Shown in pieces: positions 7,884 through 15,971 of a stretch of 64,000 nt of DNA. This stretch comes from Rugamonas apoptosis (lineage in GTDB: Bacteria > Pseudomonadota > Gammaproteobacteria > Burkholderiales > Burkholderiaceae_D): the NCBI RefSeq assembly GCF_014042355.1, contig NZ_JACEZU010000013.1, forward strand, positions 152,607 through 216,606. The letters run 5' to 3'. The translations under genes were made by a program, and so were the position numbers. Every line of letters starts with the position of its first letter. Position 1 is the first letter of the stretch. The notes beneath the pieces are model-generated. The model saw only the letters and a list, made by a program, of their open reading frames with translations. It was not told where the DNA came from and ran no database searches.

Positions 7884-8819
7884 TTACGCGCTCAATTCTG
7901 CGACCAGTTGCGGTACCGCTTCGAACAGGTCGCCCACGATGCCGTAGTCGGCCACGGAGAAGATCGGGGCTTCCGGATCCTTGTTGATGGCGACGATGGT
8001 CTTCGAGTCCTTCATACCGGCCAGGTGCTGGATGGCGCCCGAGATGCCGACGGCGATGTACAGGGTAGGCGCGACGATCTTGCCGGTCTGGCCCACTTGC
8101 CAGTCGTTCGGCACGTAGCCGGCATCGACGGCGGCGCGCGAGGCGCCCATGGCCGCGCCCAGCTTGTCGGCCAGCGGTTCCAGTATCTTGAACGCTTCGC
8201 CCGAACCCATGCCGCGTCCACCGGAAACGATGACTTTGGCGGCGGTCAGCTCAGGACGGTCCGACTTGGCCAGTTCGCGACCCACGAAGGCCGACTTGCC
8301 CGAATCGGCCACAACGGCCACGATTTCGGTGGCGGCCGAACCGCCGGTGGCGGCAGCGGCGTCGAAGCCCGTGGTACGCACGGTGATGACCTTGACCTTG
8401 TCCGACGATTGCACGGTGGCGATCGCGTTGCCGGCGTAGATAGGACGCTCGAAGGTGTCTGGCGAGTCGACCCTGGTGATTTCCGAGATCTGGGCCACGT
8501 CCAGCCTGGCGGCCACGCGTGGGGCGATGTTCTTGCCGTAGGCGGTGGCAGGGGCCAGGATGTGGCGGTAGGCGCCGGCCAGGGCCAGTACTTGCCCGGC
8601 CACGTTTTCGGCCAGGCCGTCGGCGAAGTGTGGCGCGTCGGCCAAGATCACTTTCGACACGCCGGCGATCTGCGCGGCGGCGGCGGCTGCCGCGCCGGCG
8701 TTGGCGCCGACGACCAGGACGTGGACGTCGCCGCCGCACTGGGCGGCTGCGGTGACGGTGTGGTGGGTGCTGCCCTTCAGGCTAGCGTTGTCGTGTTCGG
8801 CGATGACTAATGCGACCAT
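7884..8819 (-). CDS. etfA: Electron transfer flavoprotein alpha subunit
   Basis: FAD-containing subunit (311 residues) of ETF, which takes electrons from acyl-CoA dehydrogenases and passes them to ETF-ubiquinone oxidoreductase. The N-terminal ETF domain begins MVALVIAEHDNASLK. The C-terminal FAD-binding domain shows SGGRGMGSGEAF, GQTGKIVAPTLYIAVGISG, IVAINKDPEAPIF and ADYGIVGD, all standard for the family. ATG 8819 is chosen because it matches the family N-terminus; the frame upstream is non-homologous. It lies 124 bases after etfB, the last intact gene of the valine operon, so the pair probably serves the acyl-CoA dehydrogenase encoded at 12518-13675. Confidence 0.96.
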   Translation of the reverse strand: MVALVIAEHDNASLKGSTHHTVTAAAQCGGDVHVLVVGANAGAAAAAAAQIAGVSKVILADAPHFADGLAENVAGQVLALAGAYRHILAPATAYGKNIAPRVAARLDVAQISEITRVDSPDTFERPIYAGNAIATVQSSDKVKVITVRTTGFDAAAATGGSAATEIVAVVADSGKSAFVGRELAKSDRPELTAAKVIVSGGRGMGSGEAFKILEPLADKLGAAMGASRAAVDAGYVPNDWQVGQTGKIVAPTLYIAVGISGAIQHLAGMKDSKTIVAINKDPEAPIFSVADYGIVGDLFEAVPQLVAELSA

Positions 8820-8943
8820 GATTCTTCCTCTTTGTTTAACCAGCGGCGCTGGAACCGGAGTCATACCCTCTTGAGGCGGCCCAGGCTGCGGCCCGCATCA
8901 ACAATACAGGGTCTTCCCCTTGCGATGGACGGCCAGGCCGCGC

Positions 8944-9693
8944 TTAGATGACTTTGGCTTCGGTACGCAATTTTGCGACCAGGGTGGCGACGTCCGGCAC
9001 CTTGATGCCGGCCGAACGCTTGGCTGGCTCGGCCACTTTCAGGGTCTTCAGACGGGGTGCCACGTCCACGCCCAGGTCTTCCGGCATGACGGTGTCCAGT
9101 GGCTTCTTCTTGGCCTTCATGATGTTCGGCAGCGTGACATAGCGCGGCTCGTTCAGGCGCAGGTCGGTGGTGACGATGGCCGGCAGGGTCAGCGACAGGG
9201 TTTCCAGGCCGCCGTCCACTTCACGGGTAACGGTCGCCTTGCCGTCTTCCAGCACCACTTTCGAGGCGAAGGTCGCTTGCGGCCAGCCCAGCAGGGCAGC
9301 CAGCATCTGGCCGGTCTGGTTGGAATCGTCGTCGATGGCTTGCTTGCCCAGGATGATCAGCTGTGGCTGTTCCTTGTCGGCCAGCGCCTTGAGCAGCTTG
9401 GCCACGCCCAGCGGCTCCAGTTCAACCGCCGTTTCCACCAGGATGCCGCGGTCGGCGCCGATGGCCATACCGGTGCGCAGGGTTTCCTGGCACTGGGTCA
9501 CGCCGCACGACACGGCCACCACTTCGGTGACTTTGCCCGCTTCCTTCAGGCGCACGGCCTCTTCGATCGCGATCTCATCGAATGGGTTCATCGACATTTT
9601 GACGTTGGCGATATCGACGCCGCTGCCGTCGGATTTGACGCGTACTTTGACGTTGTAGTCGACCACGCGCTTGACAGGGACGAGAATCTTCAT
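8944..9693 (-). CDS. etfB: Electron transfer flavoprotein beta subunit
   Basis: AMP-binding partner of EtfA, 249 residues, starting MKILVPVKRVVDYNVK. The family signature is seen around residues 155-200 (GLETLSLTLPAIVTTDLRLN followed by EPRYVTLPNIMKAKKK). Two adjacent ATGs exist (9696 and 9693). I prefer 9693 because the AAGGAGA ribosome binding site at 9699-9705 then sits five bases away. The start overlaps the stop of mmsB, so the two are translationally linked, tying ETF production to valine catabolism. Confidence 0.96.
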   Translation of the reverse strand: MKILVPVKRVVDYNVKVRVKSDGSGVDIANVKMSMNPFDEIAIEEAVRLKEAGKVTEVVAVSCGVTQCQETLRTGMAIGADRGILVETAVELEPLGVAKLLKALADKEQPQLIILGKQAIDDDSNQTGQMLAALLGWPQATFASKVVLEDGKATVTREVDGGLETLSLTLPAIVTTDLRLNEPRYVTLPNIMKAKKKPLDTVMPEDLGVDVAPRLKTLKVAEPAKRSAGIKVPDVATLVAKLRTEAKVI

Positions 9694-10589
9694 CATTTCT
9701 CCTTTTTACTTTGCAACAACTGCACAATGCTGGAGAAATCCAGTTCACCCGCGCCGCTACCGCTGTGCAGCGCATACAAGTTGCGCGCAAGCTCACCCAA
9801 CGGTACCGGCGACTTCGCGGCCATCGCCGATTCCGCCGCCAGCCCCAAGTCTTTCAACATCAGGTTGACGCCGAAACCGCCCGTATAACCGCGCGATGCC
9901 GGCACGTTCTCCATCACGCCTGGTATCGGGTTATACACGTCCAGCACCCAGTTGCGGCCCGAGCTCTTGCTCATAATGTCGGACAACACGCGTGGGTCCA
10001 GCCCATTGGCCATGCCCAGCGCCAGTGCCTCGGCGGTGCCAGCCATCAAAATACCCAGCAACATGTTGTTGCAGATCTTGGCGATTTGCCCTGCGCCGTG
10101 CGCACCGGCGTGGAAGATATTTTTCCCCATCGCCAGCAACACCGGCCTGGCGCGCTCCAGCACCTCGGCCGGGCCGCCGACCATAAAGGTCAGCGTGCCC
10201 GCGATGGCACCGCCGGTGCCGCCGGACACGGGCGCGTCGATCATCGCCAGCCCGGCTGCGGTCGCGGCGCCAGCCACCGCAATGGCCGATTGCGAAGCGA
10301 TGGTGCTGCACTCGATGATCAGCGCGCCAGGACGCATGCGTCCGATGATGCCCTCGGTACCCAGGAAAAGTCCTTCGACATGGCGGCTGGCCGGCAGCAT
10401 CGACACGACGATATCGGCCTGGTCGACAGCAGCGTGCGCGGACGGGGCGACCAGGGCGCCGGCGTCGGCAAGTACTTTAGTTGCAATGGCCGAAAGGTCG
10501 AATACGCTCAGCGTATGGCCGGCTTTCAGCAGATTCTGGGCCATTGGCCCGCCCATGTTGCCCAGTCCGATAAATGCGATATGGCTCAT
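9693..10589 (-). CDS. mmsB: 3-hydroxyisobutyrate dehydrogenase
   Basis: NAD-dependent oxidation of 3-hydroxyisobutyrate to methylmalonate semialdehyde in valine degradation; 298 residues, the usual length. The N-terminal Rossmann motif is FIGLGNMGGPMAQNLLKAGH at residues 6-25. DAPVSGGTGGA near residue 120 is the substrate-binding loop. GAGQIAKICNN near 170 carries the catalytic lysine. It lies 13 bases downstream of the 3-hydroxyisobutyryl-CoA hydrolase gene, which makes its substrate, and its stop overlaps etfB. Confidence 0.95.
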   Translation of the reverse strand: MSHIAFIGLGNMGGPMAQNLLKAGHTLSVFDLSAIATKVLADAGALVAPSAHAAVDQADIVVSMLPASRHVEGLFLGTEGIIGRMRPGALIIECSTIASQSAIAVAGAATAAGLAMIDAPVSGGTGGAIAGTLTFMVGGPAEVLERARPVLLAMGKNIFHAGAHGAGQIAKICNNMLLGILMAGTAEALALGMANGLDPRVLSDIMSKSSGRNWVLDVYNPIPGVMENVPASRGYTGGFGVNLMLKDLGLAAESAMAAKSPVPLGELARNLYALHSGSGAGELDFSSIVQLLQSKKEK

Positions 10590-10602
10590 ATTTTCTCCGT
10601 AA

Positions 10603-11739
10603 TTATTTGTCCAGGCCTGCCAGCGGATGCGCGTGCGGCGGCCACGGGGTATCGAGGAAGTGCCCGGTGCTGTCGGCAGACCGCCAGCGCGGACTGTGGT
10701 CCTTGTCTATCAGCAGCGCGCGGATGCCCTCCGCGAAATCGCCGTGGGCGCAGCAATGCAGCGCAGCGCCATACTCCATGCGGAATACCTCCGCCAGCGA
10801 CAGGCGCGGTGCCCGCTCCTGCAAGCGCCACGTCAGCGCCAGCGATCCGGGGGCGGCCCGCGTGACGGCGGCCAGGGCCTTCACCAACCAGGGCTCGTCG
10901 CTGTGCACGCCCGCGAAAGCGGCCAATACCGCCTCCAGGCTCTCGCGCCCGCACAGCTGATCGATCAGATCCCGGTGCTGTCGCAATGGACCCTGTGCGC
11001 ACGCGGAGCTGCCGGCCTCTTCGGTGGCGCGCAGCACAGCACCCAGCAACGCATGGTTATGAGCGCGGTCCCCGTTCCAGGGTTGCCGCCGCAGCGCGGC
11101 CAGCACTTGCGGCTGGTCGGCATGGGCCAGCACGCGGTCGGCAAGCCCAACATAGCGCGCGTCGGCGGCATTGATACTCGCGCCGGTCAGCGCGAGGAAC
11201 CGCCCTAGCCCCCCCGGCATGCGGCTCAGGAACCATGAACCCCCAACATCGGGAAACAGGCCGATGCCCGTCTCCGGCATCGCCAGCCGGGTCTTTTCGG
11301 TGGCGACGCGATAGCTGGCCCCGGCCATGAGTCCGATACCGCCGCCCATGACGATGCCATGGCCCCAGCACAGTATCGGCTTCGGATAGGTGTGGATACG
11401 GTAGTCCAGCGTGTATTCTCGGGCGAAAAATGTGTTGGCGTAGTCATTGGCGAGTACATCGCCAGCCTGGCCGGACGCGCGCTGGTCCACCATCGTGCTG
11501 TAGAGTTGATGCAGATCGCCACCAGCACAGAACGCCTTCTCGCCCGCCCCCTGCAACAGCACCATGGCAATGCGTTCATCGTCGGCCCAGGCCGCCAGCT
11601 GCGCCGACAGCAGGTCCACCATGGACAGCGACAGGGCGTTCAGCGTCTTTTCTGCGTTCAGCGTCAGCACGCCGATCAGGCTGCCGTTGTCGGCTGCCAG
11701 CGTCTCGGCCAGTACCGGCAGGTTCAGTCGCTCCCCCAT
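10603..11739 (-). CDS. 3-hydroxyisobutyryl-CoA hydrolase (enoyl-CoA hydratase/isomerase family)
   Basis: Releases 3-hydroxyisobutyrate from its CoA ester in valine breakdown. The crotonase fold has the HIBCH arrangement: GEKAFCAGGDLHQLY (oxyanion-hole region), GHGIVMGGGIGLMAGAS, and AMPETGIGLFPDVGGSWFL with the catalytic Glu and Asp. A long C-terminal extension (about residues 200-378) is typical of HIBCH and absent from simple hydratases. ATG 11739 is preferred: GGAGGAA lies just upstream and the start shares one base with the preceding stop (TGATG). An upstream in-frame ATG at 11754 is the alternative. Length is 378 residues. Confidence 0.92.
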   Translation of the reverse strand: MGERLNLPVLAETLAADNGSLIGVLTLNAEKTLNALSLSMVDLLSAQLAAWADDERIAMVLLQGAGEKAFCAGGDLHQLYSTMVDQRASGQAGDVLANDYANTFFAREYTLDYRIHTYPKPILCWGHGIVMGGGIGLMAGASYRVATEKTRLAMPETGIGLFPDVGGSWFLSRMPGGLGRFLALTGASINAADARYVGLADRVLAHADQPQVLAALRRQPWNGDRAHNHALLGAVLRATEEAGSSACAQGPLRQHRDLIDQLCGRESLEAVLAAFAGVHSDEPWLVKALAAVTRAAPGSLALTWRLQERAPRLSLAEVFRMEYGAALHCCAHGDFAEGIRALLIDKDHSPRWRSADSTGHFLDTPWPPHAHPLAGLDK

Positions 11740-12521
11740 CAGCGGTTCCTCCATTGCGCCGCGCGCTTACCGAGGAATGCGTTGACGCCCTCCTTCTGGT
11801 CTTCGGTATCGAACAGGTCGACGAAAAGTTCGCGTTCGACCGGCAACCAGTCCGCCGGCGCCCCAGTACGCGCGCCCTGGATCAGCCGCTTGCAGGCTGC
11901 CACGCTGGATGGGCTTTGCTTAGCGGCCTGCCTCGCCAACGCCAAGGCGACCTGCTTGGCCTCTCCCGTGCCGACCACCTGCTCGACCAGGCCGATGCGC
12001 AGGGCAGTTTCCGCGTCGACCCGTTCGCCGCACAGTATCATGCGCTTCGCCCAGCCCTCGCCGACCAGCCATGCCAGGTTCTGGCTGCCGCCTCCGCACG
12101 GCAACAGCCCAACCGCGGCTTCCGGCAGCGCAAGTTGCGCCTGCGTTTCGACGATGCGGATATCGCAGGCCAACGCGCACTCCAGACCGCCGCCCATGGC
12201 ATAGCCGTTCACTGCGGCGATCGATACGCCACGAAACTGCGACAGCGCCTCGAATGCCTCGCCAAAGCGGCGTGCCATTGTACGCGCCACCGCCTTGTCG
12301 CCATCGGCAAACAGTTTCAGGTCCGCCCCAGCGGAAAAGAACTTCTCTCCCTGGCCGGTGACCACCAGGCTGTAGATCTCCGGATTGGCGTTCAGGTCGC
12401 CAATCAGCCGTGTCAGCGCGGCCAGACTGTCGCTGGTCCACGTGTTGGCGGGTGGGTTGGCCAGCGTGACAATCGCGGTATGGCCAGCAATTTCCAGCTC
12501 AAGGTTGGTATAGTCGCTCAT
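11739..12521 (-). CDS. Enoyl-CoA hydratase
   Basis: Crotonase-family enzyme of 260 residues, expected to hydrate methacrylyl-CoA to 3-hydroxyisobutyryl-CoA here. GEKFFSAGADLKLFADG near residues 60-76 and NGYAMGGGLECALACDIRI near 100-118 form the oxyanion hole. ALPEAAVGLLPCGGGSQNLA supplies the catalytic Glu region. The start at 12521 makes an ATGA overlap with the acyl-CoA dehydrogenase stop. A longer frame to 12689 is rejected because it is entirely inside the dehydrogenase gene. Substrate assignment rests on the operon. Confidence 0.93.
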   Translation of the reverse strand: MSDYTNLELEIAGHTAIVTLANPPANTWTSDSLAALTRLIGDLNANPEIYSLVVTGQGEKFFSAGADLKLFADGDKAVARTMARRFGEAFEALSQFRGVSIAAVNGYAMGGGLECALACDIRIVETQAQLALPEAAVGLLPCGGGSQNLAWLVGEGWAKRMILCGERVDAETALRIGLVEQVVGTGEAKQVALALARQAAKQSPSSVAACKRLIQGARTGAPADWLPVERELFVDLFDTEDQKEGVNAFLGKRAAQWRNR

Positions 12522-13675
12522 CGGATTTCCTCGGTTTCTTGTTCCAGTAAATGGCGCGAGACAATAACGCGCATGATTTCGTTGGTTCCTTCCAGGATTT
12601 GATGCACGCGCACGTCGCGCAGATAGCGCTCCAGCGGGTATTCCCGGATATACCCATTGCCGCCATGGATTTGCAAGGCCTGGTCGCATACCTTAAAGCC
12701 GATGTCGGTGGCGATGCGTTTGGCCATGGCGCAATAGACAGACGCGTTGGCGGCGCCCGCGTCGAGCTTGGCGGCGGCCAGACGCACCATCTGCCGCGCC
12801 GCCACCAGTTCGGTCTGCATGTCGGCCAGTTCGAACTGCAAGTGCTGAAAGGAAGCAAGGCGGTTGCCGAACTGGCGCCGCTCCCCCATGTACAGGCGTG
12901 CCGCGTCCAGCGCCGCCTGTGCCGCGCCCACGGAACAAGTGGCGATATTGATACGGCCGCCATCGAGCCCGCGCATGGCGATGCGAAAACCTTCCCCTTC
13001 CGCGGCCAGCAGATGATCGGCCGGAATGCGCACGTCGTCGAAGCTGACGACACGGGTCGGCTGGCTGTTCCAGCCCATTTTCACTTCCTTGCGCCCGTAG
13101 CCCACGCCCGCCGCGTCGGCCGGGACGGCAAAAGCACTGATGCCTTTCGGTCCCGCGCCGCCGGTGCGCGCCATCACAATCAGCAGATCGGTGGCGCCCG
13201 CGCCGGAAATGAAGGCCTTGCTGCCGTTCAAGTGGTAAAAGCCGCCTTTGCGCTCCGCACGCATGGTGAGCGCCCCCGCGTCGGAGCCGGCACCCGGTTC
13301 GGTCAGGCAATAGGAACCGAGCTTGCGCCCGCTTGCCAGCAGGGGCGCCCAACGTTCACGCACTGCGGGACTGGCCCAGGTCGCGAGCATCCAGTTGACC
13401 ATGTTGTGGATCGTCATATAGGCAGTGGTCGACGGGCAAGCGGCGGCCAGTTCCTCAAAGACAATGGCCGCATCGAGCCGCGACAGCCCCATGCCGCCAT
13501 CCTTTTGCGATGAGTACATGCCGCAAAAGCCCAATTCACCGGCCTTGCGGATGGTGTCCACGGGAAAGACACATTCGGCATCCCAGTGCGCCGCCAGCGG
13601 CGCCATTTCCCCGGCCGCAAAATCGCGTGCCGCCTGGCGAAAAGCGATCTGCTCTTCCGATAATTCGAAATCCAT
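12518..13675 (-). CDS. Acyl-CoA dehydrogenase, probably isobutyryl-CoA dehydrogenase
   Basis: FAD flavoprotein of 385 residues that would oxidise isobutyryl-CoA to methacrylyl-CoA, passing electrons to ETF encoded in the same operon. Motifs: YCLTEPGAGSDAGAL near residue 125 (FAD binding), the F-SGAGATDLLIVMART stretch, RQFGNRLASFQHLQFELADM near 265, and LEGTNEIMRVIVSRHLLE near 365, with the catalytic base Glu of short-branched-chain enzymes in that area. It sits 18 bases after mmsA. Isobutyryl-CoA specificity is inferred from the gene set. Confidence 0.93.
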   Translation of the reverse strand: MDFELSEEQIAFRQAARDFAAGEMAPLAAHWDAECVFPVDTIRKAGELGFCGMYSSQKDGGMGLSRLDAAIVFEELAAACPSTTAYMTIHNMVNWMLATWASPAVRERWAPLLASGRKLGSYCLTEPGAGSDAGALTMRAERKGGFYHLNGSKAFISGAGATDLLIVMARTGGAGPKGISAFAVPADAAGVGYGRKEVKMGWNSQPTRVVSFDDVRIPADHLLAAEGEGFRIAMRGLDGGRINIATCSVGAAQAALDAARLYMGERRQFGNRLASFQHLQFELADMQTELVAARQMVRLAAAKLDAGAANASVYCAMAKRIATDIGFKVCDQALQIHGGNGYIREYPLERYLRDVRVHQILEGTNEIMRVIVSRHLLEQETEEIR

Positions 13676-13693
13676 AGGGCCTCCCCAGGTCGC

Positions 13694-15205
13694 TTATTTC
13701 AGCGAAATAGTGGTATTGACCGCACCGGCCACGCTGTCGTCGTCGAACCAGCGTGTGGTGATGGTCTTGGTCTGCGTGTAAAACAGAATCACCTGCTTGC
13801 CGTAAGGGCCCAGATCACCCAGCTTGGACGCGCCGGAGCCGGTGAACGAGAACAGCGGCACCGGCACCGGAATGGGGACATTGATACCGATCTGGCCAGC
13901 ATCGACTTCTTCCTGGAACTTGCGCGCTGCAGCGCCCGACTGCGTGAAAATCGCCGTGCCGTTACCATTCGGGTTACTGTTGATGAAAGCGATCGCCTCA
14001 TCCAGCGTGGCCGCCTGAACCAGGCAAAGCACCGGGCCAAAGATTTCCTGGTCATAGATCGCCATGCCAGGCTTGACGCCCGAGAAAATGGTGGGGCCGA
14101 CGAAATTTCCACCCGCATAGCCCGGCACATTCGGCTGGCGACCGTCCAGCTCCAGGGTCGCGCCGCTTTCGATGCCGCTGGCGATGAAGCTTTCGACCCG
14201 GCTCTTGGCCGCACACGAGATCAGCGGGCCGACGTCGGTGCCCGGCTCTGCCCCGCCATTGATTTTCAGCGTGCGCGCCTTTTCCACCAGTTCCGGTATC
14301 CAATTGTTCGCCTCGCCCACCAGCACTGTCACCGGCAAGGCCATGCAGCGCTGGCCAGCCGCGCCGAAGGCGGCGCCGAGCAGGTTGTTCAGGGTCTGCT
14401 GCTTGTTGGCATCCGGCAGCACGATGGCGTGGTTCTTCGCCCCCATCATGCATTGCACGCGCTTACCCGCTTGCGAGGCGCGGTGATAGACATGGGTGCC
14501 GACCTTAGTGGAACCAACGAAGGACACCGCCTTGATGTCAGGATGGTCGCAGATGGCGTTGACGACGTCGGCGCCGCCGTGCACCACGTTCAGCACGCCC
14601 GGCGGGATGCCCGCCTGCAGCGCCAGTTCCACCAGGCGCATCGTCACCATGGGATCCTGCTCGGACGGTTTCAGCACGAAGGTATTGCCGCAGGCGATAG
14701 CCATCGGGAACATCCACAGCGGGATCATGGCGGGGAAGTTAAACGGCGTGATGCCGGTGCACACACCGATAGGCTGCAGCAGGGTAAAGGTATCGACGCC
14801 ATTGGCCACATTGTTGGCGATCTCGCCCATCTGCAGGCTACCGATATTGGCGGCATGCTCCACCACCTCCAGCCCGCGGAAGATGTCGCCCTCAGCATCG
14901 GCCAGCGTCTTTCCCTGCTCGGCCGTCAGCAGCGCAGCCAGTTCCTGTATATTTTCACGGATCAATTGCTGGTACTTGAGGAAGATGCGGGCGCGGGCGC
15001 CGATCGGGGTCTTGCGCCACGCTTTGAACGCGCTCTTGGCCGCGCCGACGGCGGCTGCGATTTCAGTCGCCGTTGCCATCGGCACGCGGGCCAGCACCTG
15101 CTGCGTGGCCGGGTTGACCACGTCTTGCCATTGGGTGCTGGCCGATTCGACAAACTCCCCGTTGATCAGCAGTTTGACGGTCGGGATCGATTGCTTGGTA
15201 TTCAT
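13694..15205 (-). CDS. mmsA: Methylmalonate-semialdehyde dehydrogenase (CoA-acylating)
   Basis: Converts methylmalonate semialdehyde to propionyl-CoA, the last valine-specific step; 503 residues. The aldehyde dehydrogenase fold shows ITPFNFPAMIPLWM (Asn156), FVGSTKVGTHVYHRA (about 229-243) and GAAGQRCMALP with the catalytic Cys287. The start at 15205 gives MNTKQSIPTVKLLINGEFVE, the family N-terminus; a longer frame to 15316 is not homologous. It is the first gene of the seven-gene valine/ETF unit. No clear promoter was identified in the 228 bases upstream. Confidence 0.95.
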   Translation of the reverse strand: MNTKQSIPTVKLLINGEFVESASTQWQDVVNPATQQVLARVPMATATEIAAAVGAAKSAFKAWRKTPIGARARIFLKYQQLIRENIQELAALLTAEQGKTLADAEGDIFRGLEVVEHAANIGSLQMGEIANNVANGVDTFTLLQPIGVCTGITPFNFPAMIPLWMFPMAIACGNTFVLKPSEQDPMVTMRLVELALQAGIPPGVLNVVHGGADVVNAICDHPDIKAVSFVGSTKVGTHVYHRASQAGKRVQCMMGAKNHAIVLPDANKQQTLNNLLGAAFGAAGQRCMALPVTVLVGEANNWIPELVEKARTLKINGGAEPGTDVGPLISCAAKSRVESFIASGIESGATLELDGRQPNVPGYAGGNFVGPTIFSGVKPGMAIYDQEIFGPVLCLVQAATLDEAIAFINSNPNGNGTAIFTQSGAAARKFQEEVDAGQIGINVPIPVPVPLFSFTGSGASKLGDLGPYGKQVILFYTQTKTITTRWFDDDSVAGAVNTTISLK

Positions 15206-15433
15206 AGGGTTCCTCATAACAGTTGGTGGGCAGTGCTGAAAGAATACGGTTGCACCGCAGGTCCGGCAATGCCCGGGAATTTCAATATTGCTGCACAAAT
15301 TTGCCAGTACCCGCACACGCAGAAATACTGTTTATACGGTTTTTTCAGGTGCCTTATCGCCAGAGCATGGCGTCGCCGACGTATGCAAGAAAGCAACTTG
15401 TCGGTCTACTGTATCGGCGCCGCAGAGACCGCT

Positions 15434-15916
15434 TTATTTGTAGATTCCGCATGCGACGGTCAGGTCATCCACCTTCTCGACGTAGGTGGACTTGGATTCG
15501 ATATCGCCGCTGACAGGGTTGGGCCACTTGTATTCCACCCAGCCGCTGCCATTCCTTTGCGCCGCGTCAACAAGCTCCTTAATGAATGCCTTTCCCCCAG
15601 CATCGCGCATATCGATCAACGACTTGCCGATTAGCCGGGGATTATTCCCGTGCGCCGCCATCACTCCCTTACTGTCAAGTACAGCGATATACAAGTCGCG
15701 GTCGACAAATTGGCCGCCGGGTGCGTTAAATTGGGCGAAGGCGCTTTCCCTGCCCTTGGTCCGGATCAAATTGACGGCTCTCTTGACCATCGCGACCGCC
15801 TCATTGGCGCTCCCTTTTTGCGCCGCGAGGACGGACGGCGCCACTCCGGCAAGCAGGCCCGCCACTACCACGGCTGCCAAGCCCGTCTTGATGGCCTTAT
15901 CAAAGTTCCTGATCAT
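15434..15916 (-). CDS. Secreted single Cache-domain protein
   Basis: Periplasmic protein of 160 residues with a signal peptide (about residues 1-32, ending SVLAAQ) followed by a single Cache domain as found in chemoreceptor sensor regions: AVNLIRTKGRESAFAQF, FVDRDLYIAVLDSKGVMAAH, NPRLIGKSLIDMRDAGGKAF and GSGWVEYKWPNP. It lacks any signalling domain, so it is likely a soluble small-ligand binder. It starts 55 bases after the acyl-CoA ligase stop on the same strand and may be the third gene of the transporter-ligase unit. ATG 15916 is preferred to an in-frame TTG at 15934. The ligand is unknown. Confidence 0.8.
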   Translation of the reverse strand: MIRNFDKAIKTGLAAVVVAGLLAGVAPSVLAAQKGSANEAVAMVKRAVNLIRTKGRESAFAQFNAPGGQFVDRDLYIAVLDSKGVMAAHGNNPRLIGKSLIDMRDAGGKAFIKELVDAAQRNGSGWVEYKWPNPVSGDIESKSTYVEKVDDLTVACGIYK

Positions 15917-15971
15917 GGTGCCTTCCCGTTTCAATGTGAAATGTCGAAGTCAAAATACGAAGGCTACGCTG

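Noticed and set aside
15205..15316. N-terminal extension of mmsA
   Set aside because: The extra 37 residues do not resemble the family; ATG 15205 gives the standard start.
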